Shown: positions 1 through 11,516, numbered from the stretch's first letter. The stretch is 64,000 nt of DNA from Eustoma russellianum (GCA_036186865.1 AP025062.1:8140191-8204190), one strand, 5' to 3'. The notes: generated by a model from the letters alone, not told the origin. Numbers and translations are program-made.

Positions 1-82
1 GGAGCACATCCCTCGATTTACATCTCACCTGGCTAAGGGGCCTCTGGTATAGATGGGGGAGAACCCACTCCTCATCAAAGAT
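1..82 (+). mobile_element. 3' part of a tRNA-derived SINE (5' end outside window)
   Basis: The first 80 or so bases match, with few differences, the 3' body of the complete SINE found in reverse orientation at 53546-53794. Shared blocks include GGAGCACATC, CACCTGGCTAAGGGGCCTCTG and CCTCATCAAAG. Similarity ends after CATCAAAG, the 3' end of the other copy. The tRNA-like head with the polymerase III promoter would lie before the window starts. Confidence 0.75.
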
Positions 83-643
83 AATAGGTAATCATTTTGA
101 AAGAAAAAGACTGAGAGTTCGAATCTCTTCGGTGATATACAAATTATATTGTTTAGTCTCTATAATATTGTACCATTATATATAACCTGTCTTTTGTCTG
201 AATCTATCAGGTTTCTGATTTACATCCCTACATGAAACCGAAAATGACACAGACCCTTACTGGTTGGGGTACAACTTTTTTTTCAATTCTCCTCCCAAAT
301 ATTATTTTTTTACTATTACATTATTTAGAACCTACACTCAACACATGGTAGAATAATGTAAACAAACGCGGATCCGGCTCTTCTTCCGACCGTTCGTAAA
401 AGCAAGAACATAGCGCATCTGAAACGTACTTATTCAACACGAGAAAATTTTAGGAGAAAAAACTGTGGATCCCTCAAAGAAAAGGTCTATTTTGACTCTT
501 TATGTAGCAAATTTTTCTAACATTATCAAAACTGGGCCGATTTTTATCAATGATTAGCCATAATGCATTATTTAACTAATAGATAATAATAATTAACATA
601 TGATAATGATAGATATGTACAACAGGAGTTTCGGTCATATTTA
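83..643. other. AT-rich intergenic DNA, no gene seen
   Basis: I see no convincing coding region, RNA gene or terminal repeats here. The sequence is AT-rich with scattered homopolymer runs. It ends at the 3' tail of the reverse-oriented RTE LINE. Confidence 0.6.
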
Positions 644-1978
644 TTACAACAACAATAACAACAAGCATACGCGGTATATCCCAACGACAGCAATAGTTAC
701 CGCTAGGGTCTGAGGAGGATGAGAGACAGACAAGCGATACCTCCATCCCAAGGGATAGAGAGTTTGGTTCCAGTGAGACCCCGGCTCTAGACGTACATGC
801 ATAAATAACATAATAATATGCATTTGGTGTGCTAGTGTACTAGTGAAGTAATTTATAGAGCACAAATAGAAGTTATTAAACTATATAACTATGTTTATTC
901 ACATATAATGAAAGACATATGCAAAAGCAAAAAAAAGTTGCAAAAAAGTGTAAGGTCAACCTAAAGTGTAAAATAGTATCCAAGTCTCATACTTTAAGGT
1001 ATCCGTATATCCTGCCTAAACCTCCTTAACCTTAATCATCTCCCTCTATGAACTCATATCCTGGATCATGTCCTCAGAGAGGTGTAAATCTAGTAGGTCA
1101 TGCTTAATCCTCTCATCCCATGTCAATTTGGATTTGTCTTTACTCCTATTCCCTTCTACAATGAGGCTTTCAACTGCTCTGACAGACGTCGTTGTCTGTC
1201 TCCTATTGACATACTCAATCATCTCAGTCTTTCCTCTCTTATCTTATCTGCTATATTAGAAACCCCTAACCTTTCCCTAAATACCTCATTTCCTATTCAA
1301 TCTAGCCTTGTGTGCCCACACATCCACCCCAGCATCCTCATCTTTGTCACTTCCATCTTGTGCGCATGTATCCTCTTGATGACCCAACAGTCTGTTCCAT
1401 ATAACATTGCCGATCGCACTGCTATCCTATACAATTTTCCTTTTAATTTAGTTGGAAAATTCTTGTCACACAGAATCCCTGAGGTCGCCCTCCACTTACA
1501 TCAGCCTGTCTGAACTCGGTTGTCACTATCTATATCCCCATTTTACTGTACAAACGATCCTAGGTACTTGAGTTTACTTACCTGTGCTATCACTAGACAT
1601 CGATATTGAGCTGGATATTCTCACCATTGGCTGCACCGCTGAGTCGTAATGCATATACTCGGTCTTAGAACGACTAATCCTTAGACCTTTTCTCTGTAAA
1701 GCACCTCTATAATCCTCTAGCCTCATACTCAAAGTATGTCTACTCTCTGCTACTAATACAATATCGTCAGCAAAAAGCATACACCATGGTACTGCTTCTT
1801 GGACCGGCTTTGTCAACTCGTCTAGGACATCTGCGAAAAAAAATAGGCTCAAAGCGGACCCTTGATGAAGGCATACCTCCATCAGAAAGAAGTCCATATT
1901 TCCCACCGGCGTACGAACGGTTGTTTTCGTCCTAGCATACATATCCCTAATTATGTCTATATACTGTATAGACATATT
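644..1978 (-). pseudogene. 5'-truncated RTE-type LINE (RT and C-terminal region plus 3' UTR)
   Basis: On the minus strand, 1975-1574 encodes a non-LTR reverse transcriptase fragment with the catalytic block LFADDIVLV. It has typical RTE-clade surroundings (a GSALS block upstream, a LRISRSKTEY block downstream). Positions 1570-1020 continue, with frameshifts and stops, into the C-terminal region shared with the copy at 62510-62860 (GWMCGHTRLDRI-like, RWFGHVKRR-like, DLLDLHLS-like blocks). Positions 1000-644 are the 3' UTR, which ends in a (TTG)n-like tail, seen as caacaacaataacaac on the plus strand. The 5' portion with the endonuclease is missing, as expected from incomplete target-primed reverse transcription. 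The element is dead because of several frame breaks. Confidence 0.85.
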
Positions 1979-3444
1979 TATTATGTTACTTATTTATTTG
2001 CTTGATATTCGGTCATATTTATTATGTTACTTATTTATTAATGAGTAAGTAATAAGATTTACTCATTAAATATTATAAAAATTTGTCCAAAACGATATAT
2101 ACTCATTAAATATTATAGTCTCCCTTATAATTAGTATAATGTGGACTTGTATTTGAGTTGCAAGTCAACTGAACTACATGAACAGTTGTAAGCTTAATCA
2201 CATTAATTATTCAGATCAATGGAAATTTAATGGCCTGAAAATTTGTTTGCACGTTATACTTTTATTAACTTGGAACAATGAACCTCCATGTATACAAAAA
2301 CTTTACCTTAGATATACGTATGTAATTTTGCTCATTGGTTAACACGCATCAGTTCCAGACATGCATCGACGGGAGTTATGTCTTCTGAGAGACTCTGTCA
2401 TCAATTGGTAGAATCAACTAGTGCATGGCAGTGTGGAGCAATTTCCGCCCATCCGTTTGGTATCGAAGGAAATCATGAGTCGGAGTAGGAAGTTAAAGGT
2501 AGCTTTGTTGGGATTAAGTAGTCCGGTAGCTTTTGATTACTAGGTCATTGATTTTGCTTGTGATTTGCCTTTCGTTTTTTATATAATATGTACTCTTGAT
2601 TTTTGACATCAATGAAGATCCTCTTTCGCCAAAAATGTTGCTAATTGGTTAATGAAATTTTTTAACAGCAAAAAACATTTCCAATGCAACTTGGGAATTG
2701 ACTTGCGGTTGTTAATATACTCTACCAGCGTTTGGAGAGTTCTTTATTTTACTTTTACGACATTAACACGGACAAAAATTACTGGACAAAAGCAAAAGTT
2801 GATAATCATTCAATAAAAAATATAATCAACTTGAATTATTATAAACATGCAGAGGACAACCCGAACTCCATTCTACTTGTAAAAGGAAAGTCAAGTTGAC
2901 TGTGACCCACGTCTTGTTTTTTCTTTTCCTTTTTTCTCCGAGCAAAAAAAATCAAATTTCTGGTCTTGGAGACTCCTATTGTTCAACTTTAATGGGACTC
3001 GTAGGGAATGCAAATTAGGAATATATCATCTATTAGGTTCAGAATCTACGTAAAGAATCCACTGTAAATCGAACCTGTAATAAAACACATAATTGGATTG
3101 GATTCAACTATTTATCCTTCATGCCCATATAACAACAGTGTTGCTCCTTCTTGAACTTATACTTTTTTGAAACAAAGTCTCAGCTTGAGTGTCAACTGAG
3201 ATATAAAAAATCAAATCCAATTGGGTTTAGTTGTACGATGAATATTTTATATAATATTTAGATTCTCCAAGTTTGATCATTTCTAAAAGCTAATAAAAAC
3301 TTACACAGCTCATAATTTCAGGAGTTATAATAAGATTAATCGTGGAACAGAATTGGGTTTAGTTACACAACAAATATTATATACAATAACTTAGATGTTT
3401 TGAGTTTGAACATTTTAAAAGGGTATCAGAAATTTCGGGTGAGA
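1979..3444. other. AT-rich intergenic DNA, no gene seen
   Basis: There is no supported coding sequence. Two loosely similar blocks start near 3219 and 3353 (both contain attgggtttagtt followed by an AT-rich stretch). They look like an old duplication about 135 bp apart. Nothing else was recognised. Confidence 0.5.
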
Positions 3445-3560
3445 TCAGAGTAGTTCTCACATGAGGCAAAATATGAGGTCTCCAATTACGCTATGCCACG
3501 TAAACATATACACGTAGCGTAGCGTGATTGGACACTTCATATATTGTCTTATATGAGGCC
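3445..3560. mobile_element. MITE-like inverted repeat (family A)
   Basis: Positions 3460-3501 and 3511-3554 form a long imperfect hairpin. Its outer arms read catgaggcaaaatatgagg and, inverted, catataagacaatatatgaa. The core (GAGGTCTCCAAT...CCACGT) matches the better-preserved MITE at 62063-62230, so this is an older member of the same family. Target duplications were not resolved. Confidence 0.6.
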
Positions 3561-4601
3561 TCCACTAATATCATCTCCAAAAATTTATACGTAGAATTGG
3601 TGGACATGACTGAATGTCATAATGGGGACGTGTAAGTATCTTTACTTCAATCGAGTTTTTCCAAAAACTTTTGAAGGTGTATTGGAACTTTGGAGTAATA
3701 AGGTGAAATCTCTCCCTTGGATTGTAACGTCCTATTCCTAAGGTGCATGTGTAGAAGATGCAAATTAAGAGCTCGACGGTTTTCTAGATTGGGTGAGATC
3801 TTACGCAGTGACTCACACAAAGTGCTTCCTGCAGGCCAGGCATTCGGCCTAGCAGCAAAGGAACACCCACCCTATGTGTATCCCTAAAATTGAACTATTG
3901 ACCTCTTGAAACAAATCCTAACCCGATTACTAACTAGAATATGCCCTGGAAACAGGTGTATTGGAACTTTTCTTTTGGAAGGATTTGATCTTTGAATTAT
4001 TAAATCACTTAACTAAAAATTACATAAGAAACAACAGTACAAAAATAAAAGTCTATTATCATAACACATGCATTAGATGATTCTTTTTTTTTTCTTTTTT
4101 CTTACCAGCTGCATTCGACGATTCTTAAGAAATTCTAACATATCATGCTCTTAATGTTTATTATTAACGTGGTTACAGACAGATTTACGGTTTAATGATT
4201 ATGGATCCACAAGCTCATTTTAATTGAGCATATCAAAAGTTTACCATCAGCAACCAACTTTTAGATGTTTTAATACGTAAGAGACACATAGAGTTACATT
4301 TTGAGAAAAATTATATATATATATATATATATTTATATACATACACACACATATACACATATGCACACACTCACCAATCTCATTCTTAGACAAGCTCATC
4401 ACACTAAAGTGACTTGCCTCATTATTTGTGTCTATATATGATTTCCATGAAGCATAATCAAACTTATTTTTTATTTTCATTTTAACAACACATTATGGGT
4501 CATCGAAAAACAATCTCTGTGTGTTTCTAACACATGGGTATGGTTGCATACATCCGACCCCCTGGTACCCCGTCATAGGCGAGAGACTCTAAGACAATGG
4601 A
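3561..4601. other. Intergenic DNA with a short (TA)n microsatellite
   Basis: I see no coding region or RNA gene. A (TA)n run lies near 4312-4332 and is followed by AC/AT dinucleotides. The stretch ends at the GTAAT target duplication of the Tekay-like element. Confidence 0.5.
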
Positions 4602-4606
4602 GTAAT
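4602..4606. repeat. Left target-site duplication (GTAAT) of the chromovirus
   Basis: GTAAT occurs immediately outside the left LTR and again at 13694-13698 immediately outside the right LTR. A 5-bp duplication is normal for Ty3-type integrases. It shows that 4607-13693 inserted as one unit. Confidence 0.85.
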
Positions 4607-6461
4607 TCTGGCGCCCCGCTCCCGAACCATAGCATCGGGAACAGTGCACCCGCCGTATCTCACTAAGGAGAATACAAAGTGTCGAATCAATTTTCAACAT
4701 GTCCGAAAAGACGTAGAAATTTTTCGCACGGAAATAAAATACAATAACATAAAGTTTTCTTGATAAATAAAATCCCTTAATGCAATAATAAACCAAATCC
4801 TGACAATAACATAAGTCTGAAAATCTAACAAGGTGATGTCTGATGAGATCTCAATAAAATAAAGACAGACAGTCGCAGGGTCTTCTTATATCCTAAGCGC
4901 GACCATCATTCTGCTCACTCCACTGTATCAGCCTCGTCCTCAACAAAGACGTAGTCATAAGTCTCTTCCTGCTCACCTAGTGGTGGGGGGGGGGGAAGTA
5001 GGGGTGAGTGACTGGGAAATCACTCAGTAGGCACCCGCCTCCAAGTAGTACAAGACAAACATACAATAATGATATAGCACATAGCACATAAGACATGACA
5101 TCACATAAGCATATGAATACGGGAAAGTAAGTCACTCCAGGTAAAAATGCGCAACTACGTGATGCATGTCCTACTATGCATGTCACACGCAACAAAGTCA
5201 TGTCACACAAAATGCCGATATCTCCGCCATGCAGTGCATGATCCCGGGACCTAACTGAGTGGTTGTGGGTCGTACCCACCCACAGTCACCATCCTGAGTG
5301 TACTTGGCCCCGCCACCGTACACCATCCTGAGCGCCCGTGACCCGTACGTCACGACCCACCATCATGCAATGCACGTGCCATGAATGCAAATAACACAAT
5401 CGTCTGAGGCCCCTGGCCCATCCTTACCATCATCCGGCACTCAAATCTAGGTTTATTTATTATCTGAATAATGACTCATCGTCGTTCGGTGTCAAAACTA
5501 TTTTTCCATTAGCTGGTCCGGTCCGTTGGCCATTCGGCCCGGTCCGCTAAGCTGCCAACCCTTTTTTTTTATTTGTTAAGCTAAATGGGCTGACTGCAGC
5601 TGCGAGCCAGCGGCCCACTAACGGGCGGCCTGGTCTGCGCAGTCTGCAGGCCGGTCCTAACTAACGAATTTTTTTTATTTTCCATACCATACGCATTCAG
5701 CAGCCCCCCTGCGCGCGTGTAGCCCACGCGCGGCCACTCCGGCGGCGCGTGAGGCGCTCCGGCCGCCTCCGGCGACCATTTTTCGACCCCAATCTATATT
5801 CCCACCTATTTCCAGTCTATGGAAACCTATTCTAAGGCCAAAACAAATTGAAAAATCTCTAATCCTGCAAGAGTTTTACTATTTTGATTATCAAATTTTC
5901 CCTAAAATCAAATAAAGCCACGCAAATCAGTATAGCCGTTCCACACAGTCCCAATTTCATGCTTTTCACAGATTGAACGACATGCCATAGATTTCAACAA
6001 TTAAAAACAACAAACACATAATATATCACCAAAGCATGCTCGAATTTGTACAATTGGAGGGGGAAAAAGAACCTACCTGGATTGTTGACAAGACTACGCG
6101 ACTAAGTAAACCTCGTTGGCTTCTCCTTCTTTTTCTTCTCCTACTCTCTTCCCTCTCCTCTCTTTCCTCACTGCCGCAGCCCTCCTTCTCAGCAATTCTC
6201 TTCTCTCTTTTTTTTCTTCTTTTCCCTTTGAATAATTGAAACCCTCCCAGCCCCCTTTTAATTCCAAATAGCGTGATTTTTGGGGGGCGTTATTCCTCCT
6301 CAACGCACGCCCCCTCCCTTTTCGGTTTTGGATATTTTTTTGTCTTATCCTTTTTGTTTTAAATTTAAAACTATTACCCACCATATTTATTATTATTATT
6401 TCATTTTACTTTATTTACTCTTTTTTATTATTATTATTATTTTTTTAAACCGATTATAACA
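4607..6461 (-). repeat. 3' LTR of Tekay-like chromovirus
   Basis: Read on the minus strand, the LTR starts TGTTATAATCGGT (6461) and ends GGGGCGCCAGA (4607). It aligns along its length with 11517-13693. Relative to the right LTR it lacks about 345 bp after position 5505 and carries about 36 extra bases near 6268-6300. The expected terminal CA has mutated (AGA instead of ACA). It contains small stem units (GTGTAC 5298-5303 with GTACAC 5318-5323; CGTGAC 5337-5342 with GTCACG 5349-5354). It also contains ATGCAATGCACGTGCCATG (5365-5383), shared with the solo LTR at 35318-37865. Confidence 0.9.
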
Positions 6462-6478
6462 TCCTACCCACCTTACAA
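6462..6478 (-). other. Polypurine tract next to 3' LTR
   Basis: On the minus strand, AAGGTGGGTAGGA lies directly before the start of the 3' LTR. It is the expected primer for plus-strand DNA synthesis and fits the LTR boundary chosen. Confidence 0.7.
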
Positions 6479-6539
6479 AAGTTTCGTCCTCGAAACTTGA
6501 TGTACATTAGTAGTAGGGACCGAAAAGGTTCAACATACC

Positions 6540-8177
6540 TTAATCGAAAAGCTCAGGATAGCGTTCGCGCATATGGTCCTCCAGCTCCCAAGTCGCTTCG
6601 TTCTCTCGGTGATTGCTCCATTGTACCTTGACATATGGAATGATTCTCCTCCTCAACACCTGGTCTTTACGGTCTATAATCCGAACCGGTGTCTCTTCAT
6701 ATGATGTGTCCGGTCTGATCCTTACAGGCGGTGTGTCCAGTACATGACTCGGATCTGGAACGTACTTCCTTAGCTGGAATACATGGAATACATTATGCAC
6801 CTGGGCTAGTGCCGGAGGTAACGCCAACCGATAAGCTAACGGACCAATCTTTTCGAGTACCTCATAGGGACCAATGTATCGAGGCATCAGCTTACCCTTC
6901 AGACCAAATCTTGCAACACCCTTCATAGGTGATACTTTTAGATAAACCTTTTCTCCCACATCAAACTCCAACGGACGCCTTTTCGAGTCAGCCCAACTCT
7001 TACTTCTGTCTTAAGCAACCTTAAATCTTTCTCGAATCAACTTAACCTTCTCCTTGGTTTGCTCAACTAGCTCTGGACCTGTAATAGCGCGCTCTCCCAC
7101 TTCATCCTAAAGAATAGGGGATCTGCACTTACGCCCATAAATCGCCTCAAATGGTGCCATGTCGATGGCGCTATGATGACTGTTATTGTAGGAGAACTCA
7201 ATCAATTTGATCATACCGTCCCAATTCCCTTTGAAATCGATGGCGTAGGCCCGCAACATATCCTCTAGTGTCTGTATCGTTCTCTCTGATTGCCCATCCG
7301 TCTGTGGGTGAAATGCAGTACTCAATCGTAGTTCAGTCCCCATCCTTTTCTGACATGTTGACCAAAACTTGGAAGTAAATTTCGAATCACGATCGGAGAC
7401 AATACTGACTGGGACTCCATGTAAACTGATGATGTTATCGATATAGAGTGTAACTAACCTCTCCAGGGTCACATCATTTGGCACAGGCAGGAAATGTGCG
7501 GACTTAGTCAAACGGTCTACAATCACCCATATCATGTCATTGACATTCCTTGTCTTCGGAAGACCCACCACAAAATCCATCGTCACATGCTCCCATTTCC
7601 ATTCAGGGATCTCTAACGGCATCAACAAACCCCCTGGTCTCTGGTGTTCTGTCTTGACCTGCTGACATACCAGAAATCTCTCAATGAACTCGGCTATATG
7701 TCTCTTCATACCGCTCCACCAGTAGTGTTTTTTCAAGTCGTTATACATCTTTGTGGCACCCGGATGGATAGACAACTTTGAATTGTGCGCCTCCCTCAGC
7801 ACTGTCCTTCTAAGGTCCTCATTCTCAGGAACACACAGTCTCCCCTGAAACCACATGCTATCATCATCATGTATCTGAAATCCATCAACCTGGTTGGTCA
7901 TCATCTTCTCTCGGATCTCTCTAAGCGCTACATCTCCCTTCTGCGCCTCCTTGATCTGCTCAATTAGGGATGGGGTGATAATCAATGATGCCAAAATATT
8001 AGCTGTGGAGTCCACGATATCAAGATCTAACTCCGCCATATCCCTCTCCAACGGCGTCTGTCTGGCATGACTGGACTTCCTACTCAGCGCATCAGCTACT
8101 CGATTCGCCTTTCCTGGATGATAGCTGATAGTCAGGTCATAGTCTTTCAACAATTCAAGCCATCTCCTTTGTCGCAT
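6540..8177 (-). pseudogene. Integrase and chromodomain part of chromovirus pol
   Basis: The minus-strand frame 8177-7107 encodes the end of RNase H (ISYHPGKANRVADALSRK), then the integrase. The zinc-binding region (SIHPGATKMYNDLKKHYWW...) has FLVCQQ where the family has two cysteines (CxxC), so one zinc ligand is lost. The catalytic core keeps D (WVIVDRLTKS), D (VSDRDSKF) and E (SERTIQTLEDM). Positions 6971-6540 encode the GPY/F-like region and a C-terminal chromodomain (YVKVQWSNHRENEATWELE). That domain defines chromoviruses and directs integration to marked chromatin. In-frame stops at 7107-7109 and near 7010 separate the two parts. The chromodomain type and order suggest the Tekay/Del clade. 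Confidence 0.9.
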
Positions 8178-8349
8178 GTTCAGCTCCTTTTAAGTGAATA
8201 AGTACTTCAAACTCTTATGATCCGTGAATACTTCAAACTCTTACAGTTTATCATTCCAAATCTGTAAAATCAGAATTTCGATCAAATCACAGGCTTCAAC
8301 TGGCGTGAAGCATATGCGATAACCTTGTCGTTCTGCATCAGGACACATC

Positions 8350-8416
8350 CTGAAAAGAAAGAGATTAGACCAGGTAGTAACATATATCAAACTTAATCGA
8401 AGTCTTATGCACATAC
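8350..8416 (-). other. Intron-like GT-AG segment C in RNase H (67 bp)
   Basis: On the minus strand the segment starts GTATGTGCATAAG and ends TTTCTTTTCAG. It splits the conserved motif SDASKNGLG / CVLMQND. Removing the 67 bases joins GGG CTA G to GA TGT GTC, giving GLGCVL as in other Ty3 elements. The donor, the pyrimidine tract and the acceptor are all good plant splice signals. Splicing itself is inferred. Confidence 0.7.
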
Positions 8417-9095
8417 CTAGCCCATTCTTCGATGCGTCGCTATAGATGATAAACCCTTCCGAGCCTGAGGGTTGAGCAAGTATAGGGGCCGTCATCAATC
8501 GTCTTTTAAGTTCTGCGAAACTCTGCTCGCACTCAGCGGTCCATACAAACTTCGACTTTTTCTGAGTCAACCTGCTCAGTGGCACCGCAATAGACGAGAA
8601 CCCTTCTACAAACTTCCGGTAGTAGCCAGCCAAGCCCAGAAAACTCCTCACTTCCGTCACATTAGTCGGTCTGGGCCACTCAGTAATATCCTCAATCTTC
8701 TTGGGATCCACAGAGATTCCTTCTTCCGAAACCACATATCCCAAGAAAGCAACACTCTTCAACCAGAACTCGCATTTACTAAACTTGGCGTATAGCTTCT
8801 TCTGCCTGAGTACCTCCAGAACCTCTCTCAAATGCGTTTCGTGCAATTCCTCATTCGGGGAATAGATCAGAATATCATCGATAACGACCACCACAAACTT
8901 ATCAAGCTGATCTCTGAACACCGTATTCATCAAGTCCATGAAAGCTGAGAGGGCATTAGTCAGATCGAATGGTATCACTAAAAACTCATAGTGGCCATAT
9001 CTAGTGCGGAAAGCAGTCTTCGTTACGTCCTCTGCTTTAATCCTCAGCTGATGATATCCGGAACGAAGATCAATATTGGAGAATACCTTAGATCC

Positions 9096-9171
9096 CTGAA
9101 GGATGCCAAAGTTGATGAGTCAATTGCAAAATTTCACGGTAGTAATTTGAATTACATTGATTTAAAGGTAC
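9096..9171 (-). other. Intron-like GT-AG segment B in RT (76 bp)
   Basis: It begins GTACCTTTAAATC and ends CATCCTTCAG on the minus strand. It interrupts RT between LFDQLK and GSKVFSNIDL. Removal restores a continuous frame (TTA AAG joined to GGA TCT AAG). The length of 76 is not a multiple of three, so without removal RT is truncated. Confidence 0.7.
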
Positions 9172-9375
9172 CTTTAACTGATCAAAGAGGTCCTCGATCG
9201 GGGGTAGAGGATACTTGTTCTTGATTGTGATCTTATTAATCTCTCGATAATTGATGCAGAGTCTCATACTGACATCCTTCTTCTTCACGAACAAGACCGG
9301 AGCTCCCCATGGTGAGACGCTGGGTCGAATGAATTTCCGGTCCAGTAACTCCTGTAGCTGCTCTTTTAGTTCCTT

Positions 9376-10013
9376 TTACTCAGTCGGAGCCATTCTGTAC
9401 GGTGCCTTCGATATTGGCTCAGCACCTGGTAGTAAATTAATCTCAAACTCTACCTCCCGACTGGGCGGTAGTCCTGGCAGCTCTTCGGAAAATACATCTT
9501 TATACTCATTCACCAATGGTATCGAATCTATCAAGGGTACCTCTTTTTCTGCGCCAATAGCATATACAAGAAAACATTGATTACCTTTCCTTAATGTCTT
9601 GCGTGCCTGCGCTGCATTCATGTAGATCTTCTTAGGCGCCTTATGTAACTTATAATCCCCTTGAAAGATGGTTTCCTGCTTACTCTGTGTCTGCATGCGG
9701 ACATGCCTCTGACGACAGTCGATCTTGGCCTCATGCTTAGCTAGAAAATCCATGCCCAGAATAACATCAAAATCTTGCATCTGGATCAGGATCAGAGTCG
9801 CCGTGAACTCTAGCTCATTAATCTCCATCGAACAATCTCTGTACTGATAGTGCGATACAAACACCTGGTCACCAGCGGTTTGGACACGGTAGGGAATCTC
9901 CAGCCGTTCTGGTGGAATATTCAGACTCTTGACAACCCTCCTGGCGATAAATGAATGGATGGCCCCACTATCGAAAAGGACGTAGGCTGGGACCTTGTTA
10001 ATCAATATCTCAC
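9376..10013 (-). pseudogene. Protease domain of chromovirus pol
   Basis: The minus-strand frame contains the aspartic protease motif VLFDSGAIHSFIA, the flap-side motif ILGMDFL and the linker leading to RT (LPGLPPSREVEFEI, then YRMAPTE). A TAA (9376-9378) replaces a leucine-type codon of the family just before RT. The domain is in the same frame as gag, separated by the 93-bp segment 10014-10106. Protease cleaves Gag-Pol in the virus-like particle, but here the frame is broken downstream. Confidence 0.88.
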
Positions 10014-10106
10014 CTAACATGGGCAGGGTTATACATATAACACATAACCACAAGACAGAAAGGTATTTAAAACAAATTCGGATTATGACGCTTAATTAAA
10101 GTGTAC
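10014..10106 (-). other. Intron-like GT-AG segment A between gag and protease (93 bp)
   Basis: On the minus strand it starts GTACACTTTAATTAAG and ends CCCATGTTAG. It contains an in-frame TAA (10096-10098). Taking it out joins GTA GCA G to GT GAG ATA TTG and restores VAGEILI, the usual sequence ahead of the protease motif. If retained, translation stops after the Gag zinc knuckle. If removed, Gag-Pol is continuous here. Confidence 0.65.
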
Positions 10107-11223
10107 CTGCTACGACATCGATGGTGTCCTCAACGTCAGCGTGCGACATGACATGTACTCGGGCGTTCGTCTTTGGCCTCCCCTTCTGCTGTGGCTGGCT
10201 CTGCTGGGGTGGGGGTGCCTGTCCCTGCGTAGGGCAGTCCTTGGCAAAGTGCCCAGGGGTGCCGCATCTGTAGCAGACGTCTCTATTCCTCCAACACTGA
10301 CCTTAATGAAAACGCCCACACTGAGCACATGGTGGGGTGGGTGCCACGGCCCTCACCGGCTGTGCATGAGTCGCTGTTGGTCCCTCAATAGCAAGGGGCT
10401 GAGTAAATGGTCTCTGCTTCTGCGATGGTCGGTAAGAGTGTCCTGAATGCTGGCGGCGTGGTACCTTCAGCCATCTACCTGATCTCCCGAAACGATACTC
10501 CTCACGTGGCCTTTTCGCTCGGTCATCTGCTGCAACCCTCCTGAGGTCACCCTCAACATCACGGCACACCTCCAGTAACTCCTCAAACGTCCCCGGTCTA
10601 GCACAAATAATCAAAAACTGAATGCGAGAACTCAGTCCTGTCTTAAACTTGGACATCTTTGCCCTCTCGTTATCCATAACGGAAGGCATGTATCTCCCTA
10701 AGGCATGGAATCTCTCTGAATATTGGTCCACAGTCATGGACCCCTGTGTAAGCAGCTGAAACTCGGTCATCCTCCTCTGTAAAGCACTCTCGGGGATATA
10801 GTGCTTCTTGTATTCTTTCCTGAACTGGGCCCAAGTCAATTGTGGGGTCAGTCGGTGCTGTACACCAAACCACCATTCCCTGGCATCACCTTCAAGGAAT
10901 AGAACTACCACCTCCACCTTCAACTCATCCGGTACCTGCAGTAACCTCAGCTGCTCGGTCACATTCTCGAGCCAGATTTCGGCCTCCTCCGAACGTGTAG
11001 TACCCCTAAACATCGGTATCCGGGAGTGCTGCATCTCTCTATAGTAGAATCGAAGTCCCGGGGGTGGTGGTGGTGGTGGTGGCTGCTGCTGCTGCTGCTC
11101 CTGCAGGTGAGCCATCTGTACTTGCTGCTGAGCCACCAAGCTAGTCAGGGTGGCTAGTGTGTCTGTAAGGACTTGGGGTATGGCCCCCTGACCCATGGTG
11201 GTCGTCACCGTTGTGCCCTCCAT
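10107..11223 (-). pseudogene. Gag of the chromovirus with one nonsense codon
   Basis: The ATG at 11221-11223 starts a Gag with an N-terminal Gln/Pro tract and a retrotransposon-gag domain (FRGTTRSEEAEIWLENV, ARDWW-like AREWWFGVQ, FRKEYKKHYIP). The 306-residue frame ends at TAA 10303-10305. The same frame then continues into a CCHC zinc knuckle (CYRCGTPGHFAKDC, CX2CX4HX4C), so the stop is a secondary mutation inside gag. Gag forms the particle shell and binds RNA through the knuckle. Confidence 0.9.
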
Positions 11224-11502
11224 TTCCTGCTAGCTCACGTCGTGGAGGCATTTTCCTGGAGTTCGAGTTCATGAAAGGCAAGCAGGTCAGTAAAATAAAT
11301 AATTAAAAATAAATAGTTGATTCCGGCTTAAAACGGTAATTAATAAGAAAAGCTCACCATCGGCACACACCTCCCTTAACCCGATCATAACTTAGGTCTA
11401 CTTCATTTATTAGGGTCATATTGTCGTTTCTAGGAAAAGATCATAGCTTATGTCTAGGTGATCTAGTTAATCCTGCGTTCCCGAGGCGGATCTGAAGCCT
11501 CG

Positions 11503-11514
11503 GCTCTGATACCA
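11503..11514 (-). other. Primer binding site (initiator tRNA-Met type)
   Basis: On the minus strand TGGTATCAGAGC follows the 5' LTR end after two bases. This is the usual complement of the 3' end of initiator tRNA-Met used by plant Ty3 and Ty1 elements. It fixes the element's orientation as minus. Confidence 0.9.
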
Positions 11515-11516
11515 CC

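Larger units (their letters stand above)
8178..9378 (-). pseudogene. Reverse transcriptase / RNase H part of chromovirus pol, with two intron-like gaps
   Basis: From 9378 downward: FVKKKD, MRLCINYREINK and KYPLPPIEDLFDQL (RT fingers and palm). After a 76-bp gap, 9095-8417 gives the rest of RT with VVIDDILIYS (catalytic Asp pair), LGYVVSEEGI and the connection. FIIYSDASKNGLG opens RNase H. After a second gap of 67 bp the frame resumes with CVLMQND and VIAYASRQL. The central RNase H helix holding the catalytic Glu is missing, and TAA stops interrupt at about 8241 and 8189. The protein cannot be functional. The two gaps begin GT, end AG and restore the family reading frame exactly when removed. 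Confidence 0.88.

Noticed and set aside
4977..5279. 100-residue minus-strand frame repeated at 11825-12184
   Set aside because: It lies inside the LTRs of the Tekay-like element, has no domain, and its ends differ between copies.
6036..6384. Frames on both strands in the left Tekay LTR (and the copies at 13290-13625)
   Set aside because: They fall in a CT-rich LTR stretch. The two LTR copies differ by indels that would break a protein, so they are not genes.
8270..8298. A fourth GT...AG segment in chromovirus RNase H (GTGATTTG...TTTTACAG)
   Set aside because: At 29 nt it is too short for a plant intron, and removing it does not restore the missing RNase H helix. A deletion explains it better.
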